Below are positions 44,191 through 55,925 of a stretch of 64,000 nucleotides of DNA, in pieces. Origin of the DNA: Beta vulgaris subsp. vulgaris (lineage: Eukaryota; Streptophyta; Magnoliopsida; Caryophyllales; Amaranthaceae). The position numbers and the translations under genes were made by a program. The notes under the pieces were generated by a model. It did no database searches. It was given only the letters and a program-made list of their open reading frames with translations, and was not told where the DNA came from. The stretch covers positions 5,295,832 to 5,359,831 of the forward strand of contig NC_079205.1 of the NCBI RefSeq assembly GCF_026745355.1, given 5' to 3'. The stretch's first letter is position 1, and the number at the start of each line of letters is the position of its first letter.

Positions 44191-44224
44191 CGGCAGTCGG
44201 CAGTGAGACTTGTGACAGGGAGTT

Positions 44225-44234
44225 TATTTAAATT
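44225..44234 (-). promoter_or_regulatory. TATA-like box upstream of copy c
   Basis: AATTTAAATA on the minus strand, about 35 bp upstream of the conserved leader. A long GA-rich tract (CT-rich on the coding strand) lies upstream at 44,255-44,430, as in copy a. Confidence 0.45.
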
Positions 44235-44709
44235 TAGAAACATAAAAAAAAAAACTATGAAAGAGGAAAGAGAGAGGAGAAAGTAAAAGAGATAAGGAGA
44301 AAACAAGGAACGTTACTTGGACTTGTAACTTTGATACGTAGGAGAGAGGAAAAGAAAAGAGAGAAAGAGAGTGACTGACGAGATAGGACGATAGGAAGAG
44401 AGGAAAGAGAAAAGAAAGAAAAGCAATCATGGTGCTTTACTTAGCTATGGTGTACTCCGTACTCACTAGTCACTATACTCCTAATTGGCTAAATCCTCCC
44501 CTGATTAATTCGTGATATTGAATTAGAGAGGTATTGCTAGATAAGAGTAAACTAGTTAGAGCATCCTCACAATAAAAAAATGTTTATTCTCCTATTTTGA
44601 CAACTTTCTCTCTCATTCTAAAAAAAATCATGGCTCATTACCAAATTTACAAAATCTTTCCACCCATGACATAATTAAAAGGTTCATCGATTTCCTGTTA
44701 TTTTTTTTG

Positions 44710-45235
44710 GGGGGAAATCCAAAGAAGGCTTGATGTATTATATCAAAATGAGCAATGTTAACGCTATTCGGGATATCATCCTCCCACTTACGCTAACCAA
44801 TCTCCACATGTTGGAAATGAGCTAGAAAGTGAACAACTTTATCGTAGGAGCGCTTTACAAAAGACCATACAATAGAATTAAAACGAGATGACAAAGCTAG
44901 AATATCATCTATAACAAGAGAAAATTCACTAGAACTGTAACGACCACGTCTCAATACTTAGATAACCATCAAACAATCGCTCTCCACAATCAACTTTGAA
45001 GCACCGAGCTCAATACCCCACTGCAGCACCGCCAATACTGCATTGGCTTTCGCAATCTGCGCTTCCCAATTCACTCCTTGCTGGACCACGACAAAACCCA
45101 ACACTTCCCCATTTTCGTCCCTGCACACGAGATCCAGATCCGCACCCCCACTCCCCAAGACGCCTCGCATCAACGTTCACCTTCCACCAACCTGCAATAG
45201 GTCTCGCCCAACCTTATGTGAACATTGGCTGAGGC
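44710..45235 (-). pseudogene. RNase H-like (RVT_3) remnant
   Basis: On the minus strand WWKVNVDA (~45,205) is the start of an RNase H-like fold. After a frameshift the frame 45,173-44,958 gives CRDENGEVLGFVVV, AKANAVLAVLQWGIELGASK (helix with the conserved Glu position changed to Asn in AEA-type motifs) and LIVESDCLMVI, then a stop. Farther on, WSFVKRSYDKVVHFLAHF matches the typical C-terminal part. Stops and frameshifts make it non-functional. It is either a LINE tail or a dead RVT_3 host gene. Confidence 0.65.
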
Positions 45236-45239
45236 TAGA

Positions 45240-46494
45240 CCTCGCTCCTTTCTCTCGTCGGCACACAAGTGATTGTGTTGGTTCACATTATTTAACATGG
45301 AAAGTTAAAAATCCTAGTAATTGGAATTTTTTGTTGTTTGGTTGACAAATTCATGGGAAGTAGAAATTTTTATCCATCTCGGTCGAGCACTTTTCCCAAG
45401 CTTCCCTAGATTGGTGATGCAAGATTTCCGCCCTTTTGATATCATGCACGGCTTTGTCTCCGGTCGTTGTAGCTTGACGGACGAGCTACTTGTTTTCCTT
45501 TCTGAGCAGTTTAGCCTAGTATTCCGTTATGATACTGCGAGCAAAGAGCAGAAAAGAAGGAGATAAGGCATATAAGTCATACGATCATATAAAAAACATG
45601 CTATTATACAAGTACAAAAGAACGACAGGGAAAGGATTTCTATACCTCAACAACAATCTGGGACATGTAACATACATGCCCAGAAGAAGCACCCTCAAGC
45701 TTAGATATAGCGATTTTTTCACCAAGTATCCCGAGTTTTCAAAAAAATCACCTGGTACCCTCTATGTTTTGAAAATTCACTGGTAGCCTAGTTTCAAAAT
45801 AATACACAGGGTACTTCATTCAATAATGACTAGACGTGTTCAGATGAGTGTAGCTCATTAACCAACCGTTTTAAATCCTTTTTAAAAACCAACCTGTTGC
45901 AGTAATTGATTGAAAAATTATCATGATTCTACCTAATTTATGCATTTTACCATTATGACTTACTTCATAACAATCTCATGTTCATATCGTAGTCGTATAG
46001 TCTTCAATTAATTGCATCATTACGATAATGATTTATTGTGAAACCTAACATATTGTAATGTGTTGTGAATGTACAAATAGAGATGTTAGTCATTTTCAAA
46101 TTATATGTAATTAAATTTTTATCTCTAACATATTTTTTCAGGATGGACTTTCAGTATCCACCCTTTATGCGTTTATATCTTTGCGGGGTATGACGATATA
46201 ATGTCAGGGCTTGGTTGGTTAATAACTACAACGTATTCAATTACGATAACAGCGGAACAGCTGACCAGATATGAAAAATGTTTTTTGTTGATGTCGAGGT
46301 AAAATAAAATTTCAGATAATGTTTTGTAATTATTTCACAATGGTACAATACACTCTTATCAATTTTCATTTTGGTTCTAATGATAAGGTGAGTGCATACA
46401 ATGCACTATATTCTCACCCCATGTTGAAAACTTCATAGGAAAGTTTCACGAGTGATTTGTTTATGTACTCCGTGGGGTGCAACTTGCAAGTAGT
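45240..46494. other. Spacer, nothing recognised
   Basis: No gene supported. The open frames at 45,321-45,566 and 45,529-45,786 show no domain. Confidence 0.35.
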
Positions 46495-48326
46495 CACTAG
46501 TGGAAAAAACTTTATATGTCACTTTGTAACAAATGCGGTTTTTGTAAAATCGCATCCGAAAATCAACATAAAAAATGGGAGGGAAAGCTGGGAGGAAAAT
46601 CCGATGCGGTCTTCTTGTGGACCACATCAGATTACAAAAACTGATGCGGTTTTATTAAATCTAATGCGGTTTCGTGGACTGCATTAGATTTTCGTACTTT
46701 TTTAAAGCTTAACTTTTTGTGTGGCCCATGTTCGTGCGTGGCCCATGTTCCGGCCCATGTTAACAAATTAAACCCGTTGCTCCCTCATTTTCGTCCCAGC
46801 CTCTTAGCTTCCCCATCATAACCCTCTCTCCTCATATTCCTCTTCCCTCTCTCCTCTCACAAACCTTACATCTCTTCTCCTCAACTCCCTCTCCTCTTCC
46901 CACTCTCACCAACTCCCTCTCAACGTTATTTTCATCATCAACAACGCTCCTCCGTCATCAATGGTCGCGAACCGTCTTCGATCTCAACGCTCCTCTGTCG
47001 CTCGTCGCTGTCAGTGGTTTCTCTCCGTTGCTCATCATTGTTAACAACCACCGCCATGAACCGTCGCTAGATCTAGGGTTGGGTTTATTGTTTTTGTTTT
47101 TAATTTTCATTTTCGTCCGACTTTCTTATTTTCGTTTCTAATTAGGTTAATTATAAGTTTATAATTTTATTTCTGAATTTTTGGGTTTTCTATCTAGATT
47201 GTAATTTTGTACCTTTTTAGATCTTAGGGTTTCAATTTCATATTTTGGTTTTCATTTTCGTTTTATTTTTCGTTTTAAAATTTTGTGTATAAGTTTCATT
47301 TAGTATTTTTTAAATTTTATGTATATGTTTTTTGTTTTTATTTTTTTCTGTACAATATTTCATTTTTCAGTTTTAATTATTAGTTTTTTTTTGTTGTAAT
47401 CTACATATGTAAAATTGTTGAAAATATTATATATGAATTTTTTTTGTATAAAATTGTGTGTTTTAATGCTCTGTATATAAGACTGAAATGTTGACACTGA
47501 CTAGGGATGGCAGTGGGGCGGGTCAAGTAGGAGACCCGCCTTATCCCCGCCCAATTGGAGCGGGGATGGGTCTAGGTTTGGCGGGGATGGGGTGGGGATA
47601 GGGATTAAAATTGTACCCGCAATGGGTGGTGGAGCGGGTGTGGATTTTATGTTATCCCGCCCATCCCCGCCCGCCCACCCCGCCCCGCATATTTATTATT
47701 AAAATTCTATTTATATACATATATTACTAATGTATTTGAAGATACTTTTGAAATGTAATAAAATATTTACCATTGTTAATTTATTTTAATTTTTCTTTTA
47801 CTATATTATATTGTGCTTTTGGGAAGTAGACAACTATAATGGGCTTATGGCAGATTTTTTGGTGGATTTTTTTGGGGGATGAAGTGGGTATGATGCGGGT
47901 ACGACGTGGGTGCGGGGGTGGGGCGGGGGTGGGTATAGAATTTCCCCCCGCAATGGGTGGTGGGGCGCGGCGGGGATAGGGATGAAATCTTCCCCCGTAA
48001 TGGGTGGTGGGGCGAGGATGGGGATGATAATTTAATGCGGGTGCGGATGTGGGGGTACCATCCTCCGCACCCGCCCCGCCCAAATGCCATCCCGAACACT
48101 GACTGGTGTGAGTGACGCTGTCTTGCTGTACATATTTTTTAAAGACCCTTCCCTACTTTCTGATGCGGTCTTGTTCAAAACCGCATCTGTATCTAACGAA
48201 TCTGATGTGGTTTTAAACCAGATCAATATATTTCTCAATACTGCTGCGAGCCCATTTGATGCGGACCAAAACTGCATCAGTAAGCCTGATTTTTGACCGC
48301 ATCAGATGGACTTTTTTCCACCAGTG
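46495..48326. mobile_element. Non-autonomous CACTA element with nested Mutator-like element
   Basis: Ends CACTAGTGGAAAAAAC and (minus) CACTGGTGGAAAAAAG. The 3-bp duplication AGT is at 46,492-46,494 and 48,327-48,329. Subterminal units around GATGCGGTTTT or its complement occur many times in both orientations at both ends. No transposase. 1,832 bp including a 593-bp insertion. Confidence 0.88.
47503..48095. mobile_element. GC-rich Mutator-like MITE nested in the CACTA element
   Basis: Inverted ends AGGGATGGCAGTGGGGCGGG and (minus) CGGGATGGCATTTGGGCGGG. A perfect 9-bp target duplication ACACTGACT stands at 47,494-47,502 and 48,096-48,104. The arms are full of CCCCGCCC-type repeats, with an AT-rich centre. 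A 9-bp duplication fits Mutator-like elements. Confidence 0.8.
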
Positions 48327-50007
48327 AGTGCACGCCGATAAGAGCAATGAACTTGTCCCAAACTAGAAGCAAATGACGATAGCAGTAGAAACAATTGTAA
48401 TACGCGAAGAGCATGATGATAGTGCATTTTCTACATTCTTCTATAATTTAGTTGCTTTCAACTAATCCATGTTCATGCCAATCGTACTGATATGGTGCTC
48501 GTTACTTTTACTAATCATTTATCTAGATTAAATTATTGGCTTGAATGAAGGTAACTTTAGTTATACAATTTTGATTTTGTTAAGATGTAATGGATTAGTT
48601 CTATATGCTTCACCAATTAAGTTAGCTGGAGGAAACTCGGTTAAAAGAGATTTGGCAATAATAGATAAAACGTAAGTATATTCTAATAAATTAATTCTTA
48701 TTTGTATACCATCTCTATATTCATTTAACACAAAATGTTCCTAATACTAATCCCATTTCTACTTGCAATTGGACAATTATTAAGTTAACCCTTTGGAATG
48801 AATTTGTGCACATATTTAAAGATCAGCATGCATCTTAACACTGAAGCTATTTTTCGTCCAATTCTTTTTGCATGTGGTCTATATGGAAAGAGCTTTATTG
48901 AACTACATGAATTATTCTCATTTCCATTTTATTTCATTTTTAAAATTGTCATATTAATATGTGATAGTGGTTTCCTGTGTTTGTTAAAAACATAGGCCGA
49001 AAATATCTTACAATAGGATTTACACAGGATTTATGTTAGCAAAGTAGATGACTTAACTTCTTCTTTATCTACATGGTATGAGAATGATAATTATATTAAT
49101 GTGTATCTTAAATTACTATTTTATTGAATAATTTTATCTTCTAAGTTTATAGTTATCAATCCGATAAATTAGCAAAAAAGAGTTGCCTGGTTCCGCTCAA
49201 CTTCTTTCTCCTTACAGTCATTCATTAAAATTTCGAATGCTACTCGGATCTGATTAGATACTTTTCATGTCGTAAGAAATGTAATTAAACCTTTACTATT
49301 TATTTTTTAAACTGAAATAAACCTATACATGAATAAATAACTTTGAATCATCTTGGAGGTACAATATTGTCGAGTTATCGTCAATGCGTGTCATCTTGAG
49401 ATGTTGGCAATATCATATATGAAGCATGCCATTGTTGTCTAAGGAGTTTATGAATGTGACTCTTGCAATCTTACAAATGATGTGACCGTTCCAATGTATA
49501 AGTATCGATCTCATATGACCTCTATATCATCAAATAACCAATATTTTTTTAATAGGAGGATAAACTTATATCTTATTTTATTAACAAATTGTTAGATCGA
49601 CTTACAATATGTGATATAAGTGGTTCTTTAAAAGTCAAAATGGTTCATGATCTTGCACAATTCATTTTGGGATGCCTAGCTACAAACATAAAATTAATAC
49701 TTCAACAGATTATCATCTAACCAACTAGCTCACATTGCTTTTAAATACACTGCATAATTTCTATATTTTGCCTATATTTTCCTCTAGAAAATAATTGTAC
49801 AATTGTTTACGTTAATACAACCAAATGAACGTACCCGAGTCATCGAAATTATATTTTCAAAACTTGGAAACAAAGCTTTCTCTTGGATTATACCTCCACC
49901 GATGGAAGTATTCAATCCACATCATTCTTATACGGTTAACTACGTATTGCAGCAGGTCGACTAAGCTGAAGAGTGCATGTGGTTAACCAAGCACCATCAA
50001 GACAAAT
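48327..50007. other. Spacer, block II counterpart of 23.74-25.25 kb
   Basis: From ~48,757 it parallels block I (for example TAGGATTTACA and TCATCTTGGAGGTACAATAT). It contains the empty site of the MITE at 49,535. An additional ~110-bp piece (49,805-49,915) is absent from block I. No gene. Confidence 0.6.
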
Positions 50008-50493
50008 TACCACTAGTGGAAAAATAAGGAAGGGCTGCGCTTTTTGACAGCAGCCCTTTCAATAGCAGCCCTTCACTTTTTAAGTAGGGCTGCGCTTTAC
50101 AAGCGCAGCCCTTCACAACGAAGGGCTGCGCTTTTACCTAAAAAGCGCAGCCCTTTTAAGCATGAAGGGCTGCGTTTTTTTGTTAAAAGCGCAGCTCTTT
50201 TGACCCAAAAAAAAAAAAAAAAAAATTTTTTTTTTGGCATTTTTTTATGTCAAATTTGACACAAAATCAATTCCAAACTGATAAAATTATATATATTGCG
50301 AAGAATATGATATCCAACATATTTCATCTTCCATCTCAAACTTATAGAAATAGAGATTCACATCTAATTAGTAATGAGAATTGAGATGATTCTGGAAGTT
50401 GATAACATTATTCCATTCCACCAAAAAAAAAAAGAAAAGTTGCATTGAATCACATGAAACCTGGATAAATTACAACTCTGCAAAGTTCAAACT

Positions 50494-52450
50494 CAGGCCC
50501 GGCCCAATACCGGTACAACCGGTTCTGTGGAACAGGGCCTCACAAATTTTGGGGCCCAATTTCAGTTGACAGATGGAAGGGGAAAAAAAAAAGAAAAGAA
50601 AGTATAACTGCTGCATCACACTATTACCCGCAAGTTTCAAGAATCTCCCCATCTTCTTCTCCACATTTCTCTCTCCTCTTCAATCTTCATAAATCAAAAT
50701 CTCCAAATCTCGTGAAATCATTCAACTTCCCTCAAAAAATTATCTCATTTCCATAATTTTAGCTAAAAAAATCTGAATTTCATTACTCTTTCCCTCAAGA
50801 ACACTACCAAAAATGGAATTTTTAACGGGAAGAATTCTTTTGTGCTATTTATTTGCGAATTGCAATTCATATTCAAATCCACTCTACTCATATCCAAGAA
50901 TTCAATTTCTTTTATCCTCCAATTCTCCAAAAAAAAAAAAAAAAATCGAACTTTGATTTACAAAATTTGTGGGCTAATTTATTGTGGAAGTCGAAGAACA
51001 AAGTTGGGAACTTGATTGTGGGAGTCCAAAGGTGAAACATCAGGAATCTGTATCAAAGTCTTCGGTTTTAAGGTAAATTCACTTTTTTTATGCCATTTTT
51101 TGATTTTTTTAGTAGAGATTTATAGCAATTCTGACACTTTATAATTTACTTCTTATAATTTTAATTTTTTGCAATTCTGCCTATTTGATGGAATGACAGT
51201 ACCTATTTGCGATTTTCGATTTCATGTTTGCTTTGTTTGCAATTCTGGGTATTCGAGTTTTCTGTAATTTTTTTGTAATTTTTGCAACTGTTCTTATCTT
51301 ATATAGATTAGAGAATGAACAAAGGCAACTAATTGTGTAGACTAAATATCTAAGCATTTCGCCAATTATTCAATTAAAGCACCACATATATACGATATAC
51401 GATCAAATTATAGAGGGAGAATAATTTCAACCACAATAATTATATTTACTTAGTAATTAGTATTATCAATTTGACAATTTACAGTAATGCTGTCACATTA
51501 TACCACTGTCTCTACTAATTAATTGATTATTGTTGTTTTTATCATTAAAAGTAGAAGTTCTCAAGTTCATCATTGTTGTTTAAAGCAATATAATCACAAA
51601 ACAGATTAATGAACTAATAGAATGACCTTTAAAGTCAACGTAGACTAATTAATCATATATAAAAAAAGAAGAGCTTAGTTAGAGACTTAGAGTCAAAAGT
51701 GCTTAAAATATCTATTGAAACAGAGCCAACTATAACTTGCGATGTCATCCTCATATTGTGAGTTTGTGACTAATTGTTTATTGTATTGACTAATAGGTGG
51801 CCGAGAAACACAACAATGTTCAGTTACAAGAATTTGTCGAAAGCTAATTTTTGAATGAGCAGGTAAATTAGACTTCTATTAGATTTAAAGAGCGAGCAGA
51901 TTTTATTTTATTCTCTAGAACAGAAGGCTATTTCATTTGTAAGACTTTAATAATTGCAATATAATCTGAAATTAGTTTGCTTGGTTTTTCTTGCGAAGAT
52001 GCAGTACAAGTGTACAACCTCCTACCAAATGTTTTTCTTTTTCCAAAGAATGAGATTGCAAAAAAGAAATTGAAAAGATTGGAATACACGTTGTTTCTGT
52101 CTTTCTTGTTGTTTTTATATCAGTATATTTTCGTTGCTTCTATTATACATTGCATATCTTTTTATTTAATTATTTCTATCATGCCTCCCAAAATTAGGAA
52201 GTATGATTGTGGCTATGAAAAACGTAAAAAGAAAAAGAGAATTGAAGAGCTCACTCAATCACAAAGAGGAGCTCTTGATAAGTTTGTTGTTAAAGAATCA
52301 CATGTTGGTACTCAAAGTAATAAGAATGTGGTTGTGAATGATGAAGTAGCCTTGGATGATAATTGTGTTAATCCTAATGATAATGTGCCTTTAGATAGAG
52401 ATAATATATCACTTGGTCATCACATAAGTATTAACCATTTATATGAATCT
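50494..52450 (+). mobile_element. hAT element, 3'-truncated, inside the CACTA element
   Basis: It begins with CAGGCCCGGCCCAATACC, matching the ends of the hAT at 41,103-42,070, and has GGGGCCCAATTT shortly inside. It runs through a 5' leader to the start of a transposase (52,181). At about 52,450 the sequence returns to DNA resembling what precedes 50,494 (AAGTTGCAT...ATAAATTACAA on both sides). The 3' end and most of the transposase are deleted. Confidence 0.65.
52181..52450 (+). pseudogene. hAT transposase N-terminus (zf-MYM/TTF-type protein)
   Basis: From the ATG at 52,181 the frame reads MPPKIRKYDCGYEKRKKKKR, then ELTQSQRGALDKFV. This basic block followed by QRGALDKF is characteristic of the start of plant hAT transposases annotated as zinc finger MYM-type protein 1-like. 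The frame then leaves hAT sequence near 52,450 and stops at 52,555. The TTF zinc finger, RNase H-fold core and dimerisation domain are missing. The same frame is open upstream to 51,977 but that part is not conserved. Confidence 0.65.
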
Positions 52451-52559
52451 CAAAGTTGCATCAAATTACATGAAAACTCGATAAATTACAATTCAAAACT
52501 CCGCAAACTGTACAAAATTGGCGAAAAAAAAAAGAGAAAGATCGTCCGTAAATGAAAAC

Positions 52560-53230
52560 AGAGGGTACCTGGTGGGCAAGCAAACCCGAACCCGCTTACC
52601 CACATTGAATCGACGTGTCGCCGCCCGTGCTAAACGCGTACCTGGTGAAGCGAGTTGACGAGAAGCTTGACTCGGGTATGTTGGATGATATGAACACCAG
52701 ATCTAAGAAAAATTATAAATTAAATTATAATACATAATATTCAAACAAAAATGAGAATTAAACTAAAACATTACACACACACAAATTCAGAATAACAGAA
52801 AATGAAAAAAAAAAGAACAAAAACGAAAATAAAAATTAAACAAAACTCAAATCTAGATCTGAAAAAAAAACTCAAGAGACAAATCTTCGCCGTTAAATCT
52901 CAAGAGACTAAAAAAAGAACAAAACTCAAACAAAAAAAACTCGCCGTTAAATCCGAAATCTTCGCCATTAAATCCATCGACAAATCCTCAATTTCAGACG
53001 ACAATTCGCTGCATGTGGGGGTTGTGTTGTTGGTGGTGCCTGAAAACAGTGACGACGGAAGAAAATGAGAGGAGAGAGATCAGAGGAGAGAGAGAGGAGA
53101 AAGGAGAGAGAGGAATGAAGAGGCGTGAAATGAGGAATGAAGAGGCGTATGAAGCGTGAAATGAAGAATGAGGAGAGAGGAGATGACTGACCTATAACCT
53201 TCCAATTTCTTTTAAATTAATTTTTTTTTT
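52560..53230. other. Interior of the CACTA element
   Basis: A short GC-rich stretch (52,560-52,680), a Lys-rich chance open frame (52,802-53,068) and a GAGAGGAGA-rich run at 53,065-53,190. No domain recognised. Confidence 0.4.
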
Positions 53231-53940
53231 AAAAAAGCCCAAGTAGGGCTGCGTTTTTTTTGGAAAAGCGCAGCCCTTCATAAGGAAGGGCTGTGCTTGT
53301 CTAAAAAACGCAGCCCTTCTCTTTACAGTAGGGCTGCGTTTTTTAGACAAGCGCAACCCTTCCTTGTGAAGGGCTGCGCTTTTTTATAAAAACGCAGCCC
53401 TACTATAAAGAAGGGCTGCGTTTTATTTAAAAGCGCAGCCCTACTGTCTAGAAGGGCTGCGTAATGAAGAAAGCGCAGCCCTTCCAGCGCAGCCCTTCTT
53501 TTTTTTCCCCTAGTGTACGTAGTTGATAAACAATGCAAGCTAAGAGATTTCATTTGCTATCTTTGTAATTATATTGTTATATTATGAATATGTTTTCCCT
53601 TAACTAAACTTTGTAAATAATTTTTCTAAAAGCTAATACTAAATGTAATTACGCAACTAATTAAATTCCAACAATAATTTCACACGTATCGTGTGCATGT
53701 TGTATGTGTATAACTAGATTTAAAATTGAGAAAAGCAAAGGCCATGAACGAAGGACAATTAGCTAGATCTATTTATTTTGATTAAGTCATCATACATATA
53801 CTTCAGAAAAAGTCCAGAAACCAAATCGAAGGACATAGATAATTGATTTTGAAAAAACAAGAAGCAAAAACTTCACTCCCTCCATGCCAAATAAGTTGTT
53901 ACATTAGTCTTTTTTGTTTTATTCTGAGATATCAATATTT

Positions 53941-55874
53941 TCATTGAAGTGAAAGACCAAACTTATAGGTTTTGCTGGGATTACAATCGAAGTTCTTGTC
54001 TCCTCCAAACCCATACTTGGTATTATAGCCAGGATAGTCGCTACGTACAAAGTTTACTTCTTGGAGTAAATTTAATCCTTGATCATTTCCAATCTTTGGT
54101 ATATTCCACTCAAGAAAAAATCCATTCGATTTCGAGGTGATGTGTATCTCACCATCTTCTCCGATCATCTTCTTTGCGTTCCTCAAGAAATCCCTCACTA
54201 GCTTTTTATGTAAACTGCCAAAATTAAAAATGATGTCATGATGTCCATCAGACTTCAACGGGAAAACTGCCGACCCATTGTTCAAAAAAAGTGCTCCAAA
54301 ATTAGAGTTGATTAGTCCTAATATTTAGGAGTTAATGGCTAGTAGATAGTTTAAGTGGTTGTTTGGCATATATGAAACTAGAATTTTTTGCACGCGATGC
54401 GTGCTTGAATTTTTTTTCGAAACATAAACTCGATTTTCTTCGACATAAGAGTCAAAATTCGAACATTAGATATACGAAGTATAATTGTTTTTAGTTGCAA
54501 AATTTGATTGGTTTAGTTTCTGTCACTTAAGTTTCTCACCATTCTTTTTTTTTTTTTTACTTTAAAGTTAAATTCTATGAACAAAATAGAAATTTTATTG
54601 AATTTATATATGATTTCTAATATTATAATTTTTTAGTTGATTATTGAATTAAGTACAGTACTTCATAAATTGTAAAGAAAGTAGACACTTTGATTTCAAG
54701 TCAATTTTTTCATAGGTCGTAGTTTGTAAGTGAATTTTTAAGTTTTTGTAAAGTTTCCTCATTTTAGTGATTTGCATAACGTAATTATGCAATTTTATGA
54801 TTTTAGTTGACTTGTGAGTGATTGTTATAATTATATTTTTGATATTTTTGTTTGAAACCCCTTTGATTTGTAAGTGAATTTGTAATTTAGAATGGGAAGG
54901 GGTAACATAGTCTCTTCATTCGGGGACACCATAGCTTCCCCCTTCCCTTATATAATAGAGATATGTTGTACTTTAATTCTTGAATGATATTTTACATAAA
55001 TTTTTTTACCTTGATAATTAATCGCTATCATATAATAGAAAAAAATAGGTCCAAATATATGTGAAAGTTTCATTATATATAGGAAACACTATAAAAAAGT
55101 AAATAATTTTTTTCCTTGTCTAACTTCTAAATTCTAATTTCACTGCAGATACACCTCTATTTTTTATCATGACCCACCATTAATTGTGAACGGTTCTTGA
55201 GAATAGTGATTTGTAAGTAAATTTTTGTAAATGTTTTTATATGTATTGACGTTCTAGGTTATTAGCTAGTTTTAGTTTGTATGTTAATTTTAAGTTTTAA
55301 TAAAGTTTCCTGATTATTTGAGTGATTTGCATGATTTTTATAACGTGATTTGACATTCCTTTTGTAATTTAGAAAGGGAAGGGGGGCAAAATAGGCGTTT
55401 CAAAAGAGGACACCGTTGCTCCCCCCTTCCCTTATATAATAGAGATTATGTCGAGAAATAAAATTCCTCATGATTTTCTGATTGAATAATTGTTTGGTTG
55501 ACAGGAAGTGAGAAAAATAGAGGCAATAATGAAGAAATTGATTTACCTACCTTTCCCTTGGTTAATTACGATTCCTACACAAATTTATATGAAGTACAAC
55601 TTCCCTTATGACTATCAAATAATTTAAACTAATTTCTAGGAATTTCATAAGGGAATTAACTTGGCATAAATTGTAAATTCCTATGGGAAAATAATTCCCA
55701 TAGCAACCAACCAGACACTAAATCTGAGTCTGGATCATCTAGAGTTTTAGTAAAACTCTACAAGGCAAATTTGTATTTGAACTTTACATTTTAAAATCAA
55801 GGAGTCATATTAGTGGGAAGGGAAAAATAAGGGGTGTATTTGGATGAGAATAAATAAAGGAAGTTTTTAGAAAG

Positions 55875-55925
<51 letters not shown>

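Larger units (their letters stand above)
50011..53515. mobile_element. CACTA element with nested hAT fragment and empty paralogous site
   Basis: Ends CACTAGTGGAAAAATAAG and (minus) CACTAGGGGAAAAAAAAG. The 3-bp duplication TAC stands on both sides (50,008-50,010, 53,516-53,518). The subterminal regions (50,025-50,200 and 53,235-53,500) are built of AGGGCTGCGCTTT and its reverse complement, over a dozen units in both orientations. Block I keeps the empty site (GACAAATTACGTAGTTGATA at 25,242), with a single TAC. The 3.5-kb element has no CACTA transposase that I can see; the interior is occupied partly by hAT sequence. Confidence 0.93.

Noticed and set aside
51977..52180. Hydrophobic N-terminal extension of the hAT transposase frame
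   Set aside because: The conserved part begins at the ATG at 52,181. The hydrophobic stretch before it looks like translated AT-rich leader.
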